Source of the DNA: SpSt-600 sp042408195
GTDB lineage: Bacteria; Chloroflexota; Anaerolineae; SpSt-600
NCBI GenBank assembly: GCA_042408195.1
Contig: JBHOQL010000042.1
Location: 26,827-90,826, forward strand
Length of the DNA: 64,000 nt
Reading direction: 5' to 3'
A model generated the notes under the pieces. The model did no database searches, was not told the DNA's origin, and saw nothing but the letters and a program-made list of their open reading frames with translations. Below are positions 27,572-36,160 of this stretch, piece by piece (positions within the stretch are counted from its first letter, which is position 1; the number at the start of each line of letters is the position of its first letter). A program made the position numbers and the translations under genes.

Positions 27572-28093
27572 TTACTCCGTCCTTTTCTCCACCACCCAAG
27601 TGGCCGATTCTACTGCCCTGTTGGGGATAACATAAAGTTTACCGTCTTCTCCAATTATTCGGGTTTTGCGTAGGTCAAGGGACTTTATCACCCCTTTTAC
27701 GCCCCCAGCGGTCACAGTGTAACCGACTTTGAAATCGGGGTCGGTGGCCAGAAAGATTCCGGCTAAAATGTCCGAAGTCGTGCCGGATACACCCGTTGCC
27801 AAACCCAGAGAGATCGCTGCTATGGAACCCGAGATCGCCAAAGCCAGTTCGTTGAGGCCGAGAGCTTTCAAGGTCCCAGCCAGGATCAGTATCCAGCCAG
27901 CCACGCTGATGAGGGCTCTGAACAGAGAAGCGATAGTGGGTTCAGTCTTAGCTGCCTGCATTGCTTTGTTAACGATCGCGAGGATCAACTTCAAAGCTAT
28001 CCAGCCACCAATGAGGAAGGCAACAGCTCCCGGAAGCCTGGCCAAGAGAAAATTAAGCCAATTTTCCAGCACAGAAAGCAATGGAGTCTGCAT
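27572..28093 (-). CDS. Minimal MscS-type mechanosensitive channel
   Basis: 173 residues with three membrane helices: ~18-40, ~58-78 and the pore helix with the Gly/Ala pattern SGSIAAISLGLATGVSGTTSDILAGIFLATD. A beta domain (FKVGYTVTAGGVKGVIKSLDLRKTRI and YVIPNR) follows. The chain stops right after the beta domain, so the cytosolic alpha/beta cage of classical MscS is missing. Good RBS GGGAGGTAAACT. Probably opens on membrane tension; coupling to the adjoining HD hydrolase is an inference from the abutting genes. Confidence 0.85.
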   Translation of the reverse strand: MQTPLLSVLENWLNFLLARLPGAVAFLIGGWIALKLILAIVNKAMQAAKTEPTIASLFRALISVAGWILILAGTLKALGLNELALAISGSIAAISLGLATGVSGTTSDILAGIFLATDPDFKVGYTVTAGGVKGVIKSLDLRKTRIIGEDGKLYVIPNRAVESATWVVEKRTE

Positions 28094-28124
28094 AGTTTAC
28101 CTCCCTCTGCGAAGGTTTTACCGA

Positions 28125-28153
28125 ATGATACCACAGCCGAAGAATTATGCCAA
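28125..28153 (-). promoter_or_regulatory. Promoter of the MscS/HD operon
   Basis: Minus strand TTGGCA (28,148-28,153), 17-bp spacer, TATCAT (28,125-28,130), about 32 bp before the channel ATG. The -35 box lies only ~15 bp past the stop of selA. Confidence 0.6.
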
Positions 28154-28167
28154 ACCAGCCTGAATTT

Positions 28168-29535
28168 TCAAGGCACAATGGTAGCCCTGATGCCTTGCAG
28201 TAGAACTTCCTCCTCCTCCGGAAAAACTGTGCGGGGATCAAATAGGAGCAAGTCCTCTTCAATGCGGGCGATGATAGGAGGTGTATAGCTGCGCAAGGAG
28301 CGAGCGGCAGTGTCGGGTGAAGGGACCTTGAGGGCCAGAAGCCAAGTCGGAAGGGTTTCGCCCGGGAGGCTCCCACCTCCAATGGCTGAGCGTCCCTCAA
28401 TGACCTCAGCTTTGAAACCGGCCTGCCGGAGTTTCCTGGCCCAGCGCTGGGCCCTGCGCTTAAGCTCCATTGGATCGGCCGAGATCATGCGCCAAACGGG
28501 GATTTTTCGCTCGGCTTCGCCCCTAAGATAGTGAAGGAGAGTGGCTTGCAGGCCTGCAAGAGTTATTTTATCAACCCGCAGTGCTCTGGTTAAGGGGAAT
28601 TTTCTAAGGCGTTCGATGATTTCCCTTTTTCCAACGATCACACCAGCTTGGGGACCCCCAAGAAGCTTATCGCCACTGAAACAAACAACGTCAGCTCCGG
28701 CAGCGATGCTCTCCTGGACCATGGGCTCATGGGCCAGACCATAGCGTGAAGTGTCCAACAGCGCCCCACTTCCAAGGTCATCCACAAGGTAGAGGCCGCG
28801 GCGGTGGGCTAAATCAGCCAGCTCTTCCAGGGGAACATCGTGGATGAAACCCGTAATGCGGAAGTTGGACCGATGGGCCCTTAGGATAAGAGCGGTATTC
28901 TCGGTTATGGCTTCCTCGTAATCCCGGAGATAGGTCCTGTTAGTGGTGCCCACCTCCACTAGGATGGCCCCGCTCTGGCGCATGACATCGGGTATGCGGA
29001 AGCCTCCCCCTATTTCCACCAATTGGCTGCGGGATATTATGACTTCTTTGCCTTTGGCCAGAGCCGAAAGGATGAGCAATACCGCTCCAGCATTGTTGTT
29101 CACTACCAGGGCGGCCTCTGCCCCCGTCAGGCGGACGAGCAACTCTTCGGCATGGACGTAACGGGAGCCACGGCGCCCCTGTTCGAGGTCAAATTCCAGG
29201 TTGCAGTAACCTCGGGCTACCGCTTCCATGGCAGCCCTGGCCTCAGCGCTCAGCGGAGCTCGGCCCAGGTTCGTGTGGATTATAACCCCAGTGGCATTGA
29301 TGATAGGGAACAGAGAGGGGGTAAATGCCTTCAAGAGGATAACTTTCGCCTCCTTGGCTATCTCATCAAAGGGCGGACACCTTTCCCCGGCAAGGATCCT
29401 CCTGCGAGCCCTCTCCACTGCTTCCCTTGTCGCTTCAACTACTCTTTCCCGGCCATATCCTTCCATAAGAGGAGAGAGGATTTCGCTTCGTAAGAGTTCA
29501 TCCACGCTCGGAAGTTTCCGGAGCTCCTCGTTCAT
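28168..29535 (-). CDS. selA: L-seryl-tRNA(Sec) selenium transferase SelA
   Basis: 455-residue PLP enzyme that turns Ser-tRNA(Sec) into Sec-tRNA(Sec) with selenophosphate. Seen: N-terminal LRKLPSVDELLRSE, GVIIHTNLGRAPLS, YCNLEFDLEQGRRGSR, and the PLP lysine in VCFSGDKLLGGPQAG; the C-terminal RSAIGGGSLPGETLPTW is also typical. ATG 29535 is chosen because it forms a 4-bp ATGA overlap with the upstream transaldolase stop; the longer frame start lacks support. selB, selC and selD are not in the window. The gene implies the organism makes selenoproteins. Confidence 0.95.
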   Translation of the reverse strand: MNEELRKLPSVDELLRSEILSPLMEGYGRERVVEATREAVERARRRILAGERCPPFDEIAKEAKVILLKAFTPSLFPIINATGVIIHTNLGRAPLSAEARAAMEAVARGYCNLEFDLEQGRRGSRYVHAEELLVRLTGAEAALVVNNNAGAVLLILSALAKGKEVIISRSQLVEIGGGFRIPDVMRQSGAILVEVGTTNRTYLRDYEEAITENTALILRAHRSNFRITGFIHDVPLEELADLAHRRGLYLVDDLGSGALLDTSRYGLAHEPMVQESIAAGADVVCFSGDKLLGGPQAGVIVGKREIIERLRKFPLTRALRVDKITLAGLQATLLHYLRGEAERKIPVWRMISADPMELKRRAQRWARKLRQAGFKAEVIEGRSAIGGGSLPGETLPTWLLALKVPSPDTAARSLRSYTPPIIARIEEDLLLFDPRTVFPEEEEVLLQGIRATIVP

Positions 29536-30296
29536 GGTCTTGTACCCTTGACTTTCTCCCAATCCTCCATAAACCGCTTTATGCCTACATCGGTAAAATG
29601 GTGCTGTATGGCTCTCATCAAAACATCGTAGGGAACAGTAGCAATATCAGCACCGGCCAGAGCGGCCTCGGTTATATGGCGGGGATGCCGAATGGAAGCA
29701 GCGATTATAGAAGTTTCAAATCCATATTTCTCAAAGATTTCGGCCAGTTCTGCCACCACCCTCATCCCCTCGTGGCCCGCATCGTCAAGCCTCCCGATGA
29801 AGGGAGAAACATAGGAGGCACCGGCGACGGCTGCCAGCAGCCCCTGGTTAGCGGAGAAAACCAGGGTGGCATTGGTGCGGATTCCCCATGTTTTCACGAT
29901 GTCCCTTGCTTCTTCTATTGGGGTAAAGCATTTGCCCAACCACGGACATCCACCGCAGACTTTCTCGGCTATGGGCTCCAGGTCCTCCTCGTCTAGAGAG
30001 GCCAGGTGGCTTATGGCTTTCAGCCCTTCCTCGAACACAGGGATCTTGACTGCCACGTACGGGGACCAACAGGCGATTTCTTTGGCCTGTTCAACCATTT
30101 CTTCAGCTTTAAGAGAAGTAACTTCGGCGCTTATGTGGCCCTGAACTATGTAACATATTTCCTGGACCACGGCCTTGTAGTTGGAGGTTCCGGCTCGCAT
30201 CATCAGAGTGGGGTTAGTAGTAACCCCCGTTATTATCCCGAGCTCGGCAGCGTGGCGGATCTCTTCTATCTTGGCAGTATCAAGGAATATCTCCAT
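29532..30296 (-). CDS. Transaldolase / fructose-6-phosphate aldolase family protein with Cys-containing insertion
   Basis: 254 residues, (beta/alpha)8 class I aldolase of the small transaldolase (TalC/FSA) group. Catalytic Lys84 lies in YVAVKIPVFEEGL; TGVTTNPTLM (23-32), IRTNATLVFSANQ (139-151) and YVSPFIGRLDD are conserved. Family members are usually near 215 residues. The extra length is an insertion at about 99-136, between the Lys84 strand/helix and the next TNxTL strand, and it carries Cys114, Cys117 and Cys123 in CGGCPWLGKC. A metal or redox role for these cysteines is a guess. RBS GGAGGGATAACT. Overlaps selA by 4 bp. Confidence 0.85.
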   Translation of the reverse strand: MEIFLDTAKIEEIRHAAELGIITGVTTNPTLMMRAGTSNYKAVVQEICYIVQGHISAEVTSLKAEEMVEQAKEIACWSPYVAVKIPVFEEGLKAISHLASLDEEDLEPIAEKVCGGCPWLGKCFTPIEEARDIVKTWGIRTNATLVFSANQGLLAAVAGASYVSPFIGRLDDAGHEGMRVVAELAEIFEKYGFETSIIAASIRHPRHITEAALAGADIATVPYDVLMRAIQHHFTDVGIKRFMEDWEKVKGTRP

Positions 30297-30326
30297 AGTT
30301 ATCCCTCCGCAGAAATTCTGGCATTT

Positions 30327-31202
30327 TCAAAGGACACCCGCATAACGGTAGTAAACTATCGTCCAAAGGATAACCACTCCTACTACCGCCAGAAGAGCTA
30401 TGGCTCCCAGGAGCAGAGCTATCCAGTCAAGGGCTTCTTCCTCGATCTCCACCGGGGCCTCAACAGCCTTCTCCTGCGCTTTGAGTTCATCCAGCAGAAG
30501 CATTTTAACCACATGGGCATTCCGGTACCGGTCGTGTGGTTCCGGTGAGAGGCTTGTCCTTATAATTTCCTCAAGTCCTGGAGCGGCAAGCACAGGGCTC
30601 TCGGTTGCAGCGTAGGGACCTGCTATCATCTTCTGTAGCAGGAGGCCAATAGAGTAAACATCAGCAGCAGGGGCCAACGGTCTACCCTGGTGTATTTCCG
30701 GCGCTATCCACAGAGGATCAAGCCATATCCTGTAAGGGGCACCGAGCTGATAGATGGCCTGAGATAGGCCCATTCCCAGGATTTTGACTTTTCCCCCTGA
30801 CAAGAGGAGGATTTCGTCCGGTGAGAGGCCTCCATTGACTAATCCAAGCCTGTGAAGCTCAGCGAGGCCATCGCTCACCTGTAGAGCTATTTCCAGAGCT
30901 TCCTTGGGGTTCAATTTGCCCCTGGAAGCCAAAACTTCGGAGAGAAACTCGCCTTCGGCATATTCGTAAAGGGCCCAGAAGCCTTCCGGTTCGTGGGTTC
31001 CGTAAAACCGGGCAAAGGATGGATTGTATACCTCCCGGAAAGGGGCGAGGCTCTTAGCCAAGCTTTCCTTTATTTTGGGGTCAGAGGCAAGAGTAGGTCG
31101 GAGTCGGAAACAGTAGAACTTCTTGCCCGAGGGGTCCTGAGCTACCCACAAAGTAAAGGCTCGTAAATCTTTCCTGACCGAGATGAGGCGCAAGTTTTCC
31201 AT
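30327..31202 (-). CDS. Ser/Thr pseudokinase with C-terminal membrane anchor
   Basis: 291 residues. Residues ~5-240 follow the protein-kinase fold but the key residues are lost. The HRDLKPENIL catalytic loop reads NGGLSPDEIL (residues 123-132; catalytic Asp is Gly), DFG reads LGMG (142-145), and the VAIK lysine strand reads FYCFRLR, with no Gly-rich loop. APE (167-169), DVYSIGLLL (181-189) and the C-lobe Arg are kept. A single membrane helix at ~259-285 ends the protein, so the kinase-like domain faces the cytosol. Probably a scaffold or sensor, not an enzyme. It lies between fabF and the transaldolase in a minus-strand run. Confidence 0.8.
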   Translation of the reverse strand: MENLRLISVRKDLRAFTLWVAQDPSGKKFYCFRLRPTLASDPKIKESLAKSLAPFREVYNPSFARFYGTHEPEGFWALYEYAEGEFLSEVLASRGKLNPKEALEIALQVSDGLAELHRLGLVNGGLSPDEILLLSGGKVKILGMGLSQAIYQLGAPYRIWLDPLWIAPEIHQGRPLAPAADVYSIGLLLQKMIAGPYAATESPVLAAPGLEEIIRTSLSPEPHDRYRNAHVVKMLLLDELKAQEKAVEAPVEIEEEALDWIALLLGAIALLAVVGVVILWTIVYYRYAGVL

Positions 31203-31208
31203 CTTTCT

Positions 31209-32441
31209 CTACTGGTATTTACCGAAGATTACCGCCACGTTCTGCCCGCCGAAGCCGAAAGCGTTTACCATGGCTCGCCTTACTTCCATTTTCCTGGCCA
31301 CGTTGGGGACGTAGTCCAGGTCGCACTCAGGGTCCGGCTCCTCCAGGTTTATGGTAGGGGGGACTATCCCGTCTCTTATGGAGAGGACGGCCGCCAAGGA
31401 AGAGATAGCTCCAGCTGCTCCGAGGAGGTGCCCTACCATTGATTTAGTGGCCGTAACGGCGAGGCGGTAAGCGTGCTCGCCGAAAACTTTCTTAATAGCT
31501 TTGGTCTCGGCCACATCATTCAGAGGAGTACCAGTCCCGTGGGCGAAAATCACGTCTATATTTTCAGGCTTGAGGCCAGCAAATTTCAGGGCGAGGCTCA
31601 TAGCTCTGGCTGCTCCATCTCCCTCAGGATCGGGGGCCGTTATGTGGTAAGCATCGCCGGTGAGGGCTCCTCCAAGTACCTCAGCGTAAATCCTGGCGCC
31701 CCTTTTGAGAGCATGCTCTTCGCTTTCCAGAACCATAACTACAGCCCCTTCACCGTATACCATCCCAGAGCGGTTCTTATCAAAGGGCCTACAGGCCTTG
31801 GAAGGCTCTGGGGATTTGGCCATAGCCCCCATTCTCTCAAAAGCGGCCAGAGCGAGGGGCACGTTTGCTGATTCAGTTCCTCCTGCGATAACTACATCGG
31901 CCTCCCCTCGCTGGATGAAGTGCATGGCTTCTACAAAGGCGTAATTGCCGCTGGCGCAGGCCAGAGCACTTGTGAGGATAGGACCTTTGGCTCCGATGAG
32001 AAGGGAAATGAGGCAGGAGGGGGCATTGGGCATTATTATGGGTATGAAAATAGGGCTGACGGAGCGGGGGCCTTTTTGGGCAAATTTCAAACTTTCATAG
32101 AAAATTTCCGCCATCCCCCCCGCTCCAGTATTCAACACAACTCCAACTCTTTCGGCTTCCTCCGGAGTTACCTCATAGTTTGCATCCTTCAGAGCTTGAA
32201 GGGCAGCGACAAGAGCGAGTTGGGAACTGCGGCTGGAGCGTTTTATGATTTTATGATCCAAATAGTCTTCAGGGCGAAAATCCTTGACTTCAGCCCCGAA
32301 CTTGACTTCAAGGCCTGTAGTATCAAAGGTTTTTATGAAATCCACTCCGGAAATTCCAGCCACGAGGTTTTTCCAGAAGGTCTCAACGTCATTACCTATC
32401 GGGGTTACGGCCCCGAGGCCTGTAACGACTACTCTGCCCAT
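31209..32441 (-). CDS. fabF: 3-oxoacyl-[ACP] synthase II
   Basis: 410-residue thiolase-fold condensing enzyme that extends acyl-ACP with malonyl-ACP. N-terminal GRVVVTGLGAVTPIGND; active Cys in LTSALACASGNYAF (motif normally TACATG); catalytic His in HGTGTPLNDVAETKAI and in TKSMVGHLLGAAGA. Full length. The start is ATG 32441, where AGGAGG lies 6 nt upstream; the longer open frame reaches into the NusG-like gene. No other fab genes are adjacent, so its acyl chain or pathway may be specialised (inference). Confidence 0.93.
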   Translation of the reverse strand: MGRVVVTGLGAVTPIGNDVETFWKNLVAGISGVDFIKTFDTTGLEVKFGAEVKDFRPEDYLDHKIIKRSSRSSQLALVAALQALKDANYEVTPEEAERVGVVLNTGAGGMAEIFYESLKFAQKGPRSVSPIFIPIIMPNAPSCLISLLIGAKGPILTSALACASGNYAFVEAMHFIQRGEADVVIAGGTESANVPLALAAFERMGAMAKSPEPSKACRPFDKNRSGMVYGEGAVVMVLESEEHALKRGARIYAEVLGGALTGDAYHITAPDPEGDGAARAMSLALKFAGLKPENIDVIFAHGTGTPLNDVAETKAIKKVFGEHAYRLAVTATKSMVGHLLGAAGAISSLAAVLSIRDGIVPPTINLEEPDPECDLDYVPNVARKMEVRRAMVNAFGFGGQNVAVIFGKYQ

Positions 32442-32518
32442 GAAGCGCCTCCTGTGGTGAATGCTGAAATTGCCTTTTTTAAAGATATTCACTCTGTAGG
32501 GTGAGAGGGCTCGGCTCT

Positions 32519-33010
32519 TTACCGTATCTTCTCTATCCAGTCGGCTGGGATCTCGCAATGACGAAGGGTCCCCAGAAACTCCAGTAAAATGCGAACGCGC
32601 TTGGAGGCGGGGAGAGGTGTTTCAAACACCGCCTCCAATCCTTTGAAAGGCCCTTTCACTATACGCACCTTCTCACCTGGCATTATCCCACCGTATCCCC
32701 GCTCGTTTATCTCCTTGATGCGAGTTTTTATGTACTCTATGACCTCCTCCGGTACTATGGCCCAGTAGCCGTCAAAACCCACCACTCTTTTAAGCCCTGG
32801 GGTCCACTGCACAACCGAAGGCCCCCAGGCTTCAACGTCAAGGCGGGCGAAGAGATAGCAAGGGAAGAAAGGTTCTTCCTTCTCACGGCGCAGGTGGGCT
32901 TTCCAAACCCGAATAGTGGGAAGGAAAACTTCCACCCCTTTCCCCTCAAGGATTTCCGCCACTTGGAACTCCTTGAAGGGCTTTGTATATAAAGCATACC
33001 AGCAAAGCAA
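32519..33010 (-). CDS. NusG-family transcription elongation factor paralogue
   Basis: 163 residues: NGN domain (residues 1-105; CWYALYTKPFKEFQVAEIL, FPCYLFARLD, KRVVGFDGYWAIVPEEVI) and KOW domain (GEKVRIVKGPFKGLEAVF, ~109-127). The opening WYALYTKPxxE is typical of specialised NusG paralogues (RfaH/LoaP/UpxY-like), not the housekeeping NusG, which sits with secE/rplK genes. Such factors antiterminate particular long operons. TTG start at 33010 supported by AGGAGG at 7 nt. The gene lies between larA-like and fabF. Confidence 0.85.
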   Translation of the reverse strand: MLCWYALYTKPFKEFQVAEILEGKGVEVFLPTIRVWKAHLRREKEEPFFPCYLFARLDVEAWGPSVVQWTPGLKRVVGFDGYWAIVPEEVIEYIKTRIKEINERGYGGIMPGEKVRIVKGPFKGLEAVFETPLPASKRVRILLEFLGTLRHCEIPADWIEKIR

Positions 33011-33049
33011 CGATAAGCCTCCTCCTCAGCAGGGAAGCTGACCGATCCT

Positions 33050-34321
33050 TTAGGCGGCCTTTTGTAGATAAGGGAAAGAAGCGCCCCCTACGGGAAGCAC
33101 CAAGACATCAGCTTCGGGATACTTTTCCCTCAGGTCAGCCAAAGCTTCTTCGATTCCGGGGAACCATCCCATTTCCATATCGGCCAGCTGCTGTGGAGTT
33201 AAACCCTCCGTTACCAAATAGAGTTTTTTGGTCTGGAGGAGCCGGCGCAGCCTTGAAGCCATGGGACCGCCAGTTGGAGAAGCTTTGCCTTCGGCAATCC
33301 AGTCCACTATCTGCTCTGGACTGGGCCTCTGGCTCAGGGTTTCGTACATTAGGGGGCCAGCTCCATCCCTGCAGGCCGAAAGGACCAAGATCGTTCCCCC
33401 GGGTTTGGTGACCAGGTCCGCCAGGAGGATGGCCTTGCCCGATTGGATAAGGTCTATCTCCAGAGGGTAGCTTGAAGTAATTGTAATGTCAGCCTGAGAA
33501 GGCACGGGAACACCGTAAACCTTGAGGAACCCCTCAATAGCTGCCTTTTGGGCTTCAGCTACATCTCCCGCGTAAAGGTGACTTATTTCTTGAGCAGTGT
33601 TTAGGAGCACATCAATTTTCATGTTCAGCCCAGCGATCCGGGCTGTTTCCAGCATGTCCTCCCACAGGACATTACCTTCCCTCCGGCCTTGAACGGTGCC
33701 CTCGTGTCGGATAAGGACATGGTTGTGCTTAATGGTTTCCCTGCCGCTCACACCTGGGAGAATTATCTTGGGACCACCACTGTAACCGGCAAAGTAGTGG
33801 GGGTTTATGGTTCCAACCCCCAGCTTCAACCCTGCTTCGGCGAAGGTCTTGTTGATCCAACAGGGAGTGCCTCGGCTTGTAGTTCCCATGAAAACCAAGC
33901 CATTGAGATCATCGGGATCGTGTAAGGAGACTTTCACCCTTCTGAGGACTTCTTCTCCGAGCTTGTCCCGTAACTCTTCCTCTTTGGTTTTGCGGTGGGT
34001 ACCCAGAGCTATGATAACTTCAATTCGATCGTCCGAGACACCGAGCTCGTTGAGGTGCTCAAGGAGGGGAAGGATCACGAGGCCGGTTCGGGTTGGCCTA
34101 GTTTGGTCCTCGCTCACAATTACCACCTTGCCCTTTCCGAGCCCTTTGATCATTTCTGAAAGGGGAGGGCAACCAATGGGATTCTCCACTGCTTTGACCA
34201 CTTCAGAGGCTAAATCTTCAAGAGGTGGGACTTCCAGGGGCTCGCTCATGGCCAGAAGGTTCCATCCTTCTGGAAGATTGTAATCCAGCTTTTTACCCCC
34301 GTAGAAGCTGTAAACTTGCAT
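33050..34321 (-). CDS. LarA-like nickel-dependent racemase family protein
   Basis: 423-residue protein of the LarA (DUF2088) family, whose founding member is lactate racemase with a nickel-pincer nucleotide. Seen: SEDQTRPTRTGLVILPLL near residue 69, IIALGTHRKTKEEEL with the conserved GTHR, the HDPDDLNGL stretch, TINPHYFAGYSGGPKIILPGVSG and the C-terminal GGASFPYL. Substrate is unknown; members also act on malate and other 2-hydroxyacids. larB, larC and larE were not seen nearby. RBS GGAGGTAAAA precedes ATG 34321. Confidence 0.88.
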   Translation of the reverse strand: MQVYSFYGGKKLDYNLPEGWNLLAMSEPLEVPPLEDLASEVVKAVENPIGCPPLSEMIKGLGKGKVVIVSEDQTRPTRTGLVILPLLEHLNELGVSDDRIEVIIALGTHRKTKEEELRDKLGEEVLRRVKVSLHDPDDLNGLVFMGTTSRGTPCWINKTFAEAGLKLGVGTINPHYFAGYSGGPKIILPGVSGRETIKHNHVLIRHEGTVQGRREGNVLWEDMLETARIAGLNMKIDVLLNTAQEISHLYAGDVAEAQKAAIEGFLKVYGVPVPSQADITITSSYPLEIDLIQSGKAILLADLVTKPGGTILVLSACRDGAGPLMYETLSQRPSPEQIVDWIAEGKASPTGGPMASRLRRLLQTKKLYLVTEGLTPQQLADMEMGWFPGIEEALADLREKYPEADVLVLPVGGASFPYLQKAA

Positions 34322-34414
34322 TTTTACCTCCAGTTTGTTCCGAACATTATCCTCTCAGAATGGTGATTTGTTCGCTTCTTCCCGCCCCTCTAGGGGTACT
34401 TAGTTTCTGAAAAT

Positions 34415-35071
34415 TTAACCCTCCACTTGTCTTTCGGTTGCAGTGAGTGCTTGCACCACCTTTTCAATCTCGGTGAGGTCCCCTATCACAAAATCCACCC
34501 CTTCTTGGGGTTCTTTATCTACCAATACGGTAATTATACCAAACGCTTTAGCTGCTACCAAGTTCGTTGGGGTATCGTCCACAAGGATGCATTCCTCACC
34601 TTTAACTTTTACAATTTCCAGGAAACGGCTGTAAGCTTCGGCGTAAGGCTTGCAGATATAATTCAGATCCCTGATATCCACGATGCGGGAGAATATTCCA
34701 TCAAGCCCGAGGTAATTCAAAACGTTAGTAGCGTGCTCTCGAGAGGCGTTGGTGAAAATTACCTTTTCCAGGGGAATGCGGGAGAGCACTTCCCGTAAGC
34801 GCTGATTATTAGGAGAGAGGTACCACTCAAGGTGAACGTCATGAACGAATTGGAGGTAATCTTCCGGATCCACGCCGTGCTCGACCATGAGACCCCGGAG
34901 GCTTGTTCCATACTGAACGTAATACCTTTGTCTTATTTCTTCTACTTCAGCGGGGTTAAAACCGAGTTTCTGGATCATATAGAGCTTTATTCGCTCATTT
35001 ATGGCGTTCATCAGCCCTGTTTTGGAGGGGTACAAAGTCTCGTCCAGGTCAAACGCAAGAACTTTTATCAT
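34415..35071 (-). CDS. HAD hydrolase, pyrimidine 5'-nucleotidase type
   Basis: 218-residue HAD-superfamily phosphatase. Motif I is FDLDETLYPSKTGL (nucleophile Asp8, residues 7-20), motif II VIFTNASREH, motif III Lys in YICKPYAEAY, and motif IV ECILVDDTPTNL. The DETLYPS start and helical cap match the SDT1/YjjG-like pyrimidine 5'-nucleotidase group (TIGR01993). Starts in a 4-bp overlap (ATGA) with the EamA transporter stop. Confidence 0.88.
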   Translation of the reverse strand: MIKVLAFDLDETLYPSKTGLMNAINERIKLYMIQKLGFNPAEVEEIRQRYYVQYGTSLRGLMVEHGVDPEDYLQFVHDVHLEWYLSPNNQRLREVLSRIPLEKVIFTNASREHATNVLNYLGLDGIFSRIVDIRDLNYICKPYAEAYSRFLEIVKVKGEECILVDDTPTNLVAAKAFGIITVLVDKEPQEGVDFVIGDLTEIEKVVQALTATERQVEG

Positions 35072-35955
35072 TCAGCTGTAACCTCCCGCGTGATCCGCTC
35101 TTCCTGACGGCTAACAATGAAAATGCCTACTAAGACAATTATACCCCCTATCAGCTCCATGGGCAAAGGTGATTCCCGGAGTATTAAATAGGCCAGGATA
35201 GTAGCGCCGACTGGTTCCCCCAGAGTGGCGACGGTAACCAGAGTTGACGAAAGATAGCGGAGGGCCCAGTTGAAGGAGGAATGCCCCAATATCTGAGGTA
35301 CAAGGGCCAGGAGTAAGAACATTAGATATGTCTGGGGAGTGTAGCCGGTAAAAGAGTGACCTGCTATTATGGAAGCCAGTATCAGGAATACGGCCGCGGT
35401 CCAGTAGGTGGGGTAAATATAGGCGAGAATGGACAACCGTTGGCGCAACCCTTTGCCGATGAGGAAGTAACCTGAGACCGCTATTGCTCCGAGAAGAGCG
35501 AGGATATCTCCCCAGAGAGCTCCGAGGCTCACTTCAAAGCCGCCTATTCCTATTATACTGGCCCCTGCTATCGCCAAAAATATGCCGAGGATTTTCATGG
35601 AAGAAAGCTTCTCTCCGTAAAGGAAATGCGAAGCGATGCCCACAAAAAGAGGAGAAGTGCTCACTAGGACCACCGATGCGGCCACTGAAGTGTATTGGAG
35701 GGAGGTAATCCACGTGGCGAAATGGGCTCCCAGGAAGAGCCCAGATAGGATTGCCAGCCCCAGATCCCTGTGGGATAGGGAAAGGAGTTCCCTTCGCACT
35801 TTAGACCATACTATGGGAGTGAGGACAAGGGAAGCTATGGTTAGTCTGTAGGCTCCGATTACCAGTGCCGGCGCATCGGCTAAGCGGATGAATATAGAGG
35901 CAAAGGATACCGAAATAATGCCCACAAGGAGGCCAAGATATGCTGCTTTCATCAT
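35068..35955 (-). CDS. EamA/DMT-family transporter
   Basis: 295-residue membrane protein with ten helices made of two EamA repeats (first ending near residue 140 with FLAIAGASIIGIGG, second ending with GGIIVLVGIFIVSR). The typical conserved segment LFLGAHFATWITSLQYTSVAASVVL is visible at ~75-99. Exports metabolites or amino acids; substrate unknown. RBS GGGAGGAAAT. First gene of the minus-strand run that continues to selA. Confidence 0.9.
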   Translation of the reverse strand: MMKAAYLGLLVGIISVSFASIFIRLADAPALVIGAYRLTIASLVLTPIVWSKVRRELLSLSHRDLGLAILSGLFLGAHFATWITSLQYTSVAASVVLVSTSPLFVGIASHFLYGEKLSSMKILGIFLAIAGASIIGIGGFEVSLGALWGDILALLGAIAVSGYFLIGKGLRQRLSILAYIYPTYWTAAVFLILASIIAGHSFTGYTPQTYLMFLLLALVPQILGHSSFNWALRYLSSTLVTVATLGEPVGATILAYLILRESPLPMELIGGIIVLVGIFIVSRQEERITREVTAE

Positions 35956-36065
35956 ATTTCCTCCCGCAAGAAATTACACAAAACAAATTCTCCGGACCGT
36001 GCAAATAGGTTAATAGACCCGTCCTGCAGGGCCTTTAAGGGGGTTGTCCATCAGAGATTAACCGT

Positions 36066-36078
36066 CTGCACCGTGCAG
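36066..36078. promoter_or_regulatory. Perfect inverted repeat upstream of the EamA transporter
   Basis: CTGCAC-C-GTGCAG in the 205-bp gap (35,956-36,160) between the EamA gene and the end of the guanylyltransferase gene, about 110 bp before the EamA start. Possible operator. No clear -10/-35 pair and no gene are seen in the gap. Confidence 0.3.
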
Positions 36079-36160
36079 AAAGAGTTGCCTTGGAGAGCAC
36101 GCTCCATAAGCGAAAGGGAAAGACTCGTGCCTCCTCGCACGCAGGCTGTTTCTACCCTCT

